NCBI GenBank assembly: GCA_003552785.1
Contig: PUOQ01000091.1
Coordinates: forward strand, 1-11,275
Length of the DNA: 11,275 nt
Direction: 5' to 3'
DNA from: Dehalococcoidia bacterium
Lineage (GTDB): Bacteria > Chloroflexota > Dehalococcoidia > Dehalococcoidales > CSSed11-197
In this document: positions 7,050 to 11,275 of the stretch, in pieces
Numbering within the stretch: the stretch's first letter is position 1
How the letters are laid out: each line of letters starts with the position of its first letter
Translations under genes and position numbers: made by a program
Notes under the pieces: generated by a model
Told to the model about the DNA's origin: nothing
What the model saw: only the letters and a program-made list of their open reading frames with translations
Database searches by the model: none

Positions 7050-7080
7050 TGTGCTTTCCCTCCTTAATTATTTCGCTGCT

Positions 7081-7095
7081 TTATTATATTTATAA
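7081..7095 (-). promoter_or_regulatory. candidate PerR-like operator with -10 box upstream of the split-barrel/sod operon
   Basis: The 15 bases TTATTATATTTATAA match the PerR box pattern TTATAAT-N-ATTATAA at 12 of 14 defined positions. On the - strand the same bases hold a perfect TATAAT (7083-7088), about 33 bases before the ATG, so a repressor here would block the promoter. No good -35 box is visible at the right distance. A second, Fur-like dyad GATAAT-N8-ATTATC lies at 7137-7156 between the two divergent genes. The region is AT-rich, so chance matches are possible. Confidence 0.35.
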
Positions 7096-7200
7096 TCCGA
7101 TTATCTGCTTATTTTACTCGAACAGGTAAACTAACTGATAATAGTTATTAATTATCCATCAATGGTGCCTTGCCTGTCAATGTAACTCCAGGCAAAGCTG

Positions 7201-7209
7201 TGCTATTAT
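7201..7209 (+). promoter_or_regulatory. extended -10 promoter of the DUF2779 nuclease gene
   Basis: TGCTATTAT fits the extended -10 form TG-N-TATAAT (5 of 6 in the hexamer, 7204-7209). No -35 box is needed for this class and none is clear. Transcription would begin near 7216, only about nine bases before ATG 7225, and no Shine-Dalgarno lies between. Confidence 0.45.
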
Positions 7210-7224
7210 AAACTTAAGATATTT

Positions 7225-8691
7225 ATGCGTAAAATTCTTTCCAAGACCAGGTATCTATACGGGATTCAATGCCCCAAACTGCTGTGGGTTGCCACCAACC
7301 AAAAGGAAAGGCTGCCCGAAACGGATGCATTTACCCAGCACGTCTTCGACCAGGGGCACCTGGTAGGACAGCTGGCACAGCAGCTCTTCCCGGGAGGCAT
7401 ATCTGCCACCGCAACCGGGTTTATGGAAGCTATAAATAAAACAAGAGGGTTATTAAAAGAGCGAAAGCCCCTGTTTGAAGCAAGCGTACTTTCCGGGCAG
7501 CTTTTCTCACGTGCAGATATTTTGCGCCCGGTCAATGAAGATGAATGGGATATTATCGAAGTCAAGAGCTCCACCCAGGTAAAAGAGATCAATTTTGATG
7601 ATGTTTCCTTTCAGAAATATTGCTGGGAGCAGGATGGAATTAAAATCAACAAGTGTTTTCTGGCGTGTATAAATAACCAGTATATCAAGCAGGGCCAGAT
7701 TGAACCCGAAGAGTTTTTCAACCTGCACGATATTACCGCAGAAGTTAAGAAAGCCGGAGAAGGCATCCAGAGCAGGATTGAGGAAATGCTTGAGACAATC
7801 CGGTTATCCAATTGCCCGCAGGCAAGCATCGGCCCCCACTGCTCAGACCCCTACCCCTGTGTTATGACTGAATGCTGGGAACACCTGCCGGAAAACAATG
7901 TCTTCACCCTTTATTACGGCGGCCAGAAAGCTTTGGAGCTTTACCAAAATGGCATAACAGATATCTTAAACATACCCGAAAATCATACTCTGAGTGAAAG
8001 GCAGCGCATCCAGATAATTTCGGCAGAAAGCGGGCAGCCCCACATCGACCGGGCGGCATTGCATGAATTCCTGGACAAGCTTAAATACCCGCTTTATTTT
8101 CTTGATTTTGAAACTTTTTCTACTGCTGTGCCTCTTTTTGACGGCACCAGGCCCTACCAGACAATACCCTTTCAATTTTCACTCCACATTCAGGATTCCC
8201 CCGGCGGCAAAATAACGCACCACTCATTTTTAGCCAGCGGTAAAAAAGACCCGCGCGGTGAATTCCTGGCTGCTCTATGCCGCTTCAGCGGCAGCAATGG
8301 CTCCATAGTAGCCTACAGCAAAGCCTTCGAAGAAAAAGTGCTTGCCAGCCTGGCTGAAGAGTTCCCGGATTACAGGGAATGCATAGAAAACATGCTTTCA
8401 AGAACCCGGGACCTGCTGGAGCCTTTCAGAAACTTCTATTTGTACCACCCCGCCCAGCATGGCAGCGCCTCCCTGAAAAAGGTTTTGCCGGCATTAACCG
8501 GGTTGAGTTACGATGAAATGCCCATAGCAAGGGGGGACCTTGCCAGCCTGGCTTTTCTCTCAATCGCTTCCGGGGAAATGCCAGAGAGTGAAGTAAAGTT
8601 GAAAAGAGAAGAGCTGCTTTCATACTGCAAACTCGACACCGGCGGTATGGTAAAAATTGTCGACCGGCTGAGAGAACTGGCAGAAATTTAG
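7225..8691 (+). CDS. DUF2779 protein: Cas4/RecB-like Fe-S nuclease fused to a DEDD-type exonuclease
   Basis: A 488-residue predicted nuclease with two catalytic domains. The N-terminal half looks like the Cas4/RecB PD-(D/E)xK group: Cys16 in YGIQCPKLLW (12-21), His45 in the QGHLVG helix (43-48), Asp98 (RAD), Glu112 and Lys114 in IIEVKSS (110-116), then Gln130 with Tyr132. A CX5CX4C set (Cys206, Cys212, Cys217) completes four cysteines that in Cas4 and AddB hold a 4Fe-4S cluster. The C-terminal half (about 285-488) is RNase H-like: LDFETF (293-298) gives Asp294 and Glu296, then VAYSKAFEE (362-370), RTRD (393-396) and YCKLDT (467-472) with Asp471. This order fits the DUF2779 family, which has no assigned role. 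DNA or RNA processing, repair or defence are all possible. It is a single gene with its own promoter, and no CRISPR or cas gene is near. Confidence 0.82.
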   Translation: MRKILSKTRYLYGIQCPKLLWVATNQKERLPETDAFTQHVFDQGHLVGQLAQQLFPGGISATATGFMEAINKTRGLLKERKPLFEASVLSGQLFSRADILRPVNEDEWDIIEVKSSTQVKEINFDDVSFQKYCWEQDGIKINKCFLACINNQYIKQGQIEPEEFFNLHDITAEVKKAGEGIQSRIEEMLETIRLSNCPQASIGPHCSDPYPCVMTECWEHLPENNVFTLYYGGQKALELYQNGITDILNIPENHTLSERQRIQIISAESGQPHIDRAALHEFLDKLKYPLYFLDFETFSTAVPLFDGTRPYQTIPFQFSLHIQDSPGGKITHHSFLASGKKDPRGEFLAALCRFSGSNGSIVAYSKAFEEKVLASLAEEFPDYRECIENMLSRTRDLLEPFRNFYLYHPAQHGSASLKKVLPALTGLSYDEMPIARGDLASLAFLSIASGEMPESEVKLKREELLSYCKLDTGGMVKIVDRLRELAEI

Positions 8692-8761
8692 CCGGGCAAA
8701 AATCTTTCTATACCACAAGTAACTGCTTCTGTTTATTAACCAGCCCCCAAATTTATGTTAG

Positions 8762-8767
8762 TATAAA
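8762..8767 (+). promoter_or_regulatory. -10 box directly before the DUF456 gene
   Basis: TATAAA lies five bases before ATG 8773, so transcription would start at or next to the start codon. There is no Shine-Dalgarno and no clear -35 box. The alternative is that the gene is read from the nuclease promoter upstream across the 81-bp gap. Confidence 0.35.
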
Positions 8768-8772
8768 TAGCC

Positions 8773-9255
8773 ATGGGAACTACCGCCGCAATTATTCTTT
8801 GCTCAATTCTATTGTTCGCAGGAGCCCTGGGTGTTATATTGCCGTTTTTACCGGGTGTTCCATTAGCCTGGCTGGGCATTTTTATCTATGCCCTGGTAAC
8901 CGATTTTGAGACGATTTCTGTTACTGTAATCATCGTATTCTTTGCCCTGGCGCTTGCTACCCTGGTTTTTGATTTTATAGCCCCCATGCTGGGGGCCCGG
9001 CAGTACCGGGCGAGCAAGCTAGGCATGCTCGGGGCCCTCATCGGTTCGGTTGCAGGCATTTTTGCCTTCGGTTTTGCCGGAATTATAATCGGCCCTTTAA
9101 TCGGCGCCTTTGCCGGCGAACTGCTGGCCAAAAGGCACCTGCCAACAGCTTTCGGGTCAACCCTGGGGGCGTTCGTGGGCTGTATAGTCGGCAGCTTGTT
9201 TAAGCTGGTCCTAATCCTTATAATGACAGGGTTCTTTATAGCGTCTTTACTATAG
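8773..9255 (+). CDS. DUF456 family membrane protein
   Basis: A 160-residue, very hydrophobic protein of the DUF456 family, of unknown function. Seen in order are a first helix (5-22) leading into the family motif GVILPFLPGVPLAWLGIF (20-37), a second membrane stretch (48-70) with the intramembrane Asp67, then ARQYRASKLGMLGALIGSVAG (75-95) with the glycine-zipper pattern GxxxG. A third stretch, FAGIIIGPLIGAFAGELLAKR (101-121), holds the conserved PLIGAF-x-GE, and a last helix (134-158) follows. Glycine-zipper repeats of this kind are common in small membrane-inserting proteins. The ATG has no Shine-Dalgarno. It is followed 13 bp later by the zinc-ribbon membrane gene, whose ribosome site overlaps this stop codon, so the two are probably cotranslated. 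Confidence 0.85.
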   Translation: MGTTAAIILCSILLFAGALGVILPFLPGVPLAWLGIFIYALVTDFETISVTVIIVFFALALATLVFDFIAPMLGARQYRASKLGMLGALIGSVAGIFAFGFAGIIIGPLIGAFAGELLAKRHLPTAFGSTLGAFVGCIVGSLFKLVLILIMTGFFIASLL

Positions 9256-9261
9256 GGAGGG
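9254..9261 (+). promoter_or_regulatory. Shine-Dalgarno site pointing to a non-standard ATT start
   Basis: AGGGAGGG overlaps the DUF456 stop codon. The nearest ATG (9262) is one base past this site and is followed at once by TAG. The first codon of the downstream open frame at proper spacing (seven bases past the site) is ATT 9269. Confidence 0.45.
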
Positions 9262-9268
9262 ATGTAGT

Positions 9269-9649
9269 ATTTCTGATATTTTAAAACTTCCGGAGGTTTC
9301 ACGTGCTTTTTCAGAGCACCTGAGGGGGCGCCAGCTTACCGGGAAAGAATGGGTTCCCTGCCCCAAATGCGGGGGCTTGAGCATAGAAACACCCAATTTC
9401 TGGCGCGGCATAGCCATGGGTGGTTTCATAATGAGCATCTGTCTTTTTGCCACCTTCGTGGTTGTTGTCACCCTGGCGCTGGCACTAAACATACCCCCGA
9501 CACCCGCAATCGGTGTGGTTGTGGTGCTCTTGCTGCTACTGATCGGCATAGCCACAGGAATGTTAAAGGGTTCGCAATATGAATGCCGCTCCTGCCAGTA
9601 CAAGTGGACCTTTAAAGATATAAAGGAGTATCAGGAAAACAAAGGGTAA
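9269..9649 (+). CDS. membrane protein with a zinc ribbon split by a two-helix transmembrane insert
   Basis: I do not recognise a named family. From ATT 9269 the frame gives 126 residues. A first CxxC (CPKCGG, 31-36) is followed by two membrane helices (about 50-74 and 80-99), and a second CxxC (YECRSCQYKW, 104-113) follows them. Four cysteines in that CPxCGG...CxxCxYxW form match a zinc ribbon, and a two-helix hairpin would bring both halves to the same side of the membrane. The start is odd: no ATG, GTG or TTG lies in frame before the first CxxC. A TTG at 9377 would lose half the ribbon. Either ATT initiates, as known for infC, or one base was gained after ATG 9262: removing T9265 joins that ATG to the frame. 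The frame is open upstream only to a stop at 9239-9241. It probably forms an operon with DUF456. Confidence 0.6.
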   Translation: MSDILKLPEVSRAFSEHLRGRQLTGKEWVPCPKCGGLSIETPNFWRGIAMGGFIMSICLFATFVVVVTLALALNIPPTPAIGVVVVLLLLLIGIATGMLKGSQYECRSCQYKWTFKDIKEYQENKG

Positions 9650-9672
9650 GCACCCTGATGCAGGGTGCTTAC
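9646..9672. terminator. perfect 11-bp hairpin, probable two-way terminator
   Basis: GTAAGCACCCT (9646-9656) and AGGGTGCTTAC (9662-9672) pair perfectly around GATGC. The stop codon TAA of the zinc-ribbon gene (9647-9649) is inside the left arm. On the + strand only a weak TAAATAG follows. On the - strand CCTTTGTTTTC follows, so it may work better for the acidic-protein operon arriving from the right. Confidence 0.65.
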
Positions 9673-9702
9673 TAAATAGTCTGCTCGACCGGTAAATATT
9701 TC

Positions 9703-9957
9703 CTAGCTTTCCTCTTCCGGCTTATCGCCGCTCTCCCCTTCTTCTTCATCAGGCGCTGGAGGCTCTTCAGGTTCCTCCTCGTCTCGAGTTGCCGGGCTCC
9801 TTTTAGGCGGTGAACTTGATTCAAGCAGGGGGCTGTAGAGCCTCGGGTCTTCCTTGTCCGGGTCTTTATGGTAATCTTCCTCTTCCGATTTTTGCTCTAC
9901 CTCTTCGTTCGGCTCTTGCTCTTCAGGTGTTTGCTCTTTTTCATTGTCCTTATCCAT
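9703..9957 (-). CDS. small, very acidic, probably disordered protein
   Basis: I do not recognise a family. The 84 residues contain about 34 Asp/Glu (25 of them Glu), about 13 Pro, 10 Lys/Arg and no Cys or Trp, with a net charge near -24. There is no signal peptide or membrane segment and almost no hydrophobic patch apart from RLYSPLLES (39-47), which could be a short binding motif. It is taken as a real gene because AAGGGGGG (9964-9971) sits six bases before ATG, it lies 22 bp behind the membrane-protein gene on the same strand, and a hairpin follows it. The N-terminus of that neighbour is also Glu-rich. It may be an interaction partner, a nucleic-acid mimic or a charge buffer; none of these can be chosen from sequence. 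Confidence 0.65.
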   Translation of the reverse strand: MDKDNEKEQTPEEQEPNEEVEQKSEEEDYHKDPDKEDPRLYSPLLESSSPPKRSPATRDEEEPEEPPAPDEEEGESGDKPEEES

Positions 9958-9979
9958 TGCTTGCCCCCCTTATAAAGCA

Positions 9980-10513
9980 CTAAATAAACCATGCCCGTAA
10001 AAGAAGTACCAGCGTCAACGATATAGTTTCTGCCAGCAGAAACCAGGTTGCCCAGCGTAATTCTACCACTTTCCTTTTCAGAATTGTTTTATTCCATTCG
10101 TAAGTAGAAACAAAGTGGGCAATAAGCCTTCGCTTGGTAAATTCTTCTTTTTCGAATAAATATTCATCCCTCAGAGGCCTTGGCTCCGGGTCCCGGAAAT
10201 AGGGCTTAACTATCCAGCTCCTTATGGCCGTTAATATGGTCAGCAAATAAAAGACTACGGGTATTGAAAAAAAGAAAAGAGCCAGCGGGTTGTCAACTAC
10301 GTCTATCAGGGCAGCCTGGGCAGCAGCCCCCACACCAATGACTATGCTGGCAACAAATAAAATGCTGCCCGTCTTGCCGTCGAGAGATTCCACCTGCCTG
10401 ATTTGTATATCAAGCTTGTCCTTGATTTCGGTATAAACAATATCAAGGCTGTGCGGAACGGGTTCGCTTTTCTCTTCTGCGGTTTTTGCTTCTTCTTCCC
10501 GGGTACTTTCCAT
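9980..10513 (-). CDS. three-helix membrane protein resembling SLATT/Pycsar-type membrane effectors
   Basis: A 177-residue protein with an acidic N-terminus (1-20), an amphipathic helix (22-45), two membrane helices (about 49-70 and 76-97), a charged cytosolic stretch (about 103-152) and a third helix (about 154-174). The motif VESLDGKTGSILFVASIV (41-58) just before the first helix resembles the D-x-K-A/G motif of SLATT and PycTM-like membrane proteins. In CBASS and Pycsar defence these span the membrane and kill the cell when a nucleotide signal arrives. The similarity is by eye and weak; no cyclase, SLOG or nucleotide-sensing gene lies near, so the function is open. ATG 10513 has no clear Shine-Dalgarno, and an extended -10 lies nine bases before it. 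It is followed by the acidic-protein gene. Confidence 0.7.
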   Translation of the reverse strand: MESTREEEAKTAEEKSEPVPHSLDIVYTEIKDKLDIQIRQVESLDGKTGSILFVASIVIGVGAAAQAALIDVVDNPLALFFFSIPVVFYLLTILTAIRSWIVKPYFRDPEPRPLRDEYLFEKEEFTKRRLIAHFVSTYEWNKTILKRKVVELRWATWFLLAETISLTLVLLLRAWFI

Positions 10514-10522
10514 ATCTTAACT

Positions 10523-10531
10523 ATTTTATCA
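10523..10531 (-). promoter_or_regulatory. extended -10 promoter of the membrane/acidic protein pair
   Basis: Read on the - strand this is TGATAAAAT, fitting TG-N-TATAAT with one mismatch in the hexamer. The hexamer ends nine bases before ATG 10513, so the message would start about three bases before the start codon. Confidence 0.4.
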
Positions 10532-10572
10532 GAATATAAAGTCCAGCGCTAAAGCCGGCAGATTACAAAAAA

Positions 10573-10648
10573 TGGTACCCCAGGGGCGACTCGAACGCCC
10601 GACACGCGGTTTAGGAAACCGCTGCTCTATCCTCTGAGCTACTGGGGC
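10573..10648 (-). tRNA. tRNA-Arg (anticodon CCU)
   Basis: The 76-nt cloverleaf is complete. The acceptor stem GCCCCAG pairs with CTGGGGT (first pair G-U), the D arm contains AGCTCAGAGGATAGAGC, the anticodon stem GCGGT/ACCGC encloses TTCCTAA with anticodon CCT, and the T arm GGGCG-TTCGAGT-CGCCC is standard. Discriminator A and an encoded CCA end it. It decodes AGG. It is a lone tRNA gene, lying between the membrane/acidic protein pair and the transposase fragment. Confidence 0.96.
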
Positions 10649-10696
10649 ACGTAAAAACTGGTTTTATGTCAAGCAATGGCGCCAAAGCATGTTAAT

Positions 10697-10725
10697 ATTA
10701 AAATTTGGCACACCCAATGCTTCAA
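10697..10725 (-). promoter_or_regulatory. promoter of tRNA-Arg
   Basis: On the - strand TTGAAG (10720-10725) and TTTAAT (10697-10702, 5 of 6 to TATAAT) are 17 bp apart. Transcription would begin about 40 bases before the mature tRNA end at 10648. The 10649-10835 stretch otherwise holds no gene. Confidence 0.5.
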
Positions 10726-10802
10726 GTTGCTTACTGGTATTATATGGGAATAATCATCCATTGTAAACGCTGGTGAGGTGTTCGTTACTGTCTCAGATTT
10801 GT

Positions 10803-10823
10803 AGGTTTCTCGTTTAGAGACCT
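10803..10823. repeat. imperfect inverted repeat downstream of the transposase gene
   Basis: AGGTTTCTC (10803-10811) and GAGACCT (10817-10823) can pair with a two-base bulge around a five-base loop. It lies 13 bp past the transposase stop, with no clear T-run on either side. It may belong to the end of the insertion sequence or act as a weak terminator. The nearby GAGGTGTTCGTTACTGTCTC (10775-10794) could be part of a terminal repeat, but the other end is outside the window, so the element boundary is not fixed. Confidence 0.3.
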
Positions 10824-10835
10824 CTTTGATTTATA

Positions 10836-11275
10836 TTATAGCCCTCCGGTGATGGATTTTAACACTTTTGCCCAGGGTCGTGATGCATGAGGTCCTGTAA
10901 GAGCAGGTACCCCGGCAGCAAAGTAGTTACTGTAATCTTGATTAATCTTTTTGCTAATTACCTTGCGCACAGTCCTTTTTGGCAGTTTGTATGGCTTTGA
11001 GGCAGACCTTGCCGGGTTAAGGTGTTTATCCAGTCTGTCTTCATACATGGCAACACGCAGCCATAGCATGTGCCTTGCCCCCTTAATGCTCCAGCTCATG
11101 CCCTGGTTCTTCATGCGCCTGACGATCAGCTTGTCGATGTTACCCTCAATTGCGCCGGTGCCCCCTGGCCCGGAGTGGCCTGTGAGGCCTTTAATGTTTG
11201 CCCTGATATAACCGGCAAGCCTTGTGATATCCCGTCGGTTATCACCCCTGGCAGAGGCTGCTAGATTATCAAGCA
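10836..11275 (-). CDS. transposase, C-terminal part (ISLre2/UPF0236-like), cut by the window edge
   Basis: The frame is open from the right edge (11275) to TAA 10836-10838, giving about 145 residues, so the gene starts outside the window; the internal ATG at 11114 is not the real start. The stretch GGTGAIEGNIDKLIVRRMKN followed by QGMSWSIKGARHMLWLR is the C-terminal signature of transposases of the ISLre2/UPF0236 group. ISKra4-type enzymes have a similar G-x-x-E...RxK-x-x-GM-x-WS pattern and remain the alternative. The Glu in AIEGN is in the position expected for the last acidic residue of a DDE catalytic triad (inference). A lysine/arginine-rich tail follows. No frameshift or stop is seen within this part, so the copy may be intact. 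It sits about 190 bp upstream of tRNA-Arg on the same strand. Confidence 0.8.
   Translation of the reverse strand, partial: LDNLAASARGDNRRDITRLAGYIRANIKGLTGHSGPGGTGAIEGNIDKLIVRRMKNQGMSWSIKGARHMLWLRVAMYEDRLDKHLNPARSASKPYKLPKRTVRKVISKKINQDYSNYFAAGVPALTGPHASRPWAKVLKSITGGL

Noticed and set aside
7225..8691. The Cas4-like domain as a sign of a CRISPR locus.
   Set aside because: No repeat array and no other cas gene are visible; the domain is fused to an exonuclease as in DUF2779.
10573..10600. An attachment site formed by the tRNA 3' end, marking an integrated island to the left.
   Set aside because: I found no second copy of the tRNA 3' end elsewhere in the window and no integrase gene.
10667..10672. 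A perfect TTGACA on the - strand just before tRNA-Arg.
   Set aside because: The matching -10 position would fall at the tRNA 5' end; the TTGAAG/TTTAAT pair at 10697-10725 has correct spacing instead.

Overview
The window reads as chromosomal DNA of an anaerobic, low-to-mid GC Firmicute of the Clostridia/Peptococcaceae type. This is inferred from strong AGGAGG-type ribosome sites, an FdhD gene inside a cysteine desulfurase operon, a Bacillota-style SatA/CysE, DUF1622 and DUF456 membrane proteins, and an ISLre2/UPF0236-like transposase. No species can be named from the sequence alone.

Left part (1-6081, all + strand). The end of a tatC gene is followed by a strong sigma-A promoter (TTGACA, 16 bp, TATAAC) and a tightly packed run: cysteine desulfurase (nifS/iscS type), fdhD, nadA, cutA, cysE, a DUF1622 membrane protein and a biotin carboxylase (accC type). 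The first five form a plausible sulfur and metal module. CysE makes the precursor of cysteine, the desulfurase removes sulfur from cysteine, FdhD passes sulfur to the molybdenum/tungsten cofactor of formate dehydrogenase, and NadA needs a 4Fe-4S cluster to start NAD synthesis. No nadB, nadC, cysK, biotin carrier or carboxyltransferase gene lies in the window.

Middle (6078-7049, - strand). An FMN-binding split-barrel protein and an iron-type superoxide dismutase form a two-gene operon that converges on accC, with the two stop codons overlapping. A PerR-box-like palindrome sits in the divergent intergenic region.

Right part (7225-11275). A + strand gene encodes a Cas4-like Fe-S nuclease fused to a DEDD-type exonuclease (DUF2779). 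It is followed by a DUF456 membrane protein and a membrane protein whose zinc ribbon is split by a transmembrane hairpin; that last gene has no normal start codon. A 27-bp hairpin separates these from a - strand pair: a three-helix membrane protein resembling SLATT/Pycsar-type membrane effectors, and a very acidic disordered protein. Then come tRNA-Arg(CCU) and the 3' part of a transposase gene running off the window.

The most interesting points are an FdhD lacking its conserved loop cysteine(s), the abnormal start of the zinc-ribbon membrane gene, a set of genes with no Shine-Dalgarno and a -10 box directly before the ATG (possible leaderless mRNAs), the nuclease fusion, and the membrane/acidic protein pair beside a tRNA gene. 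No CRISPR array, rRNA or complete known defence system was seen.
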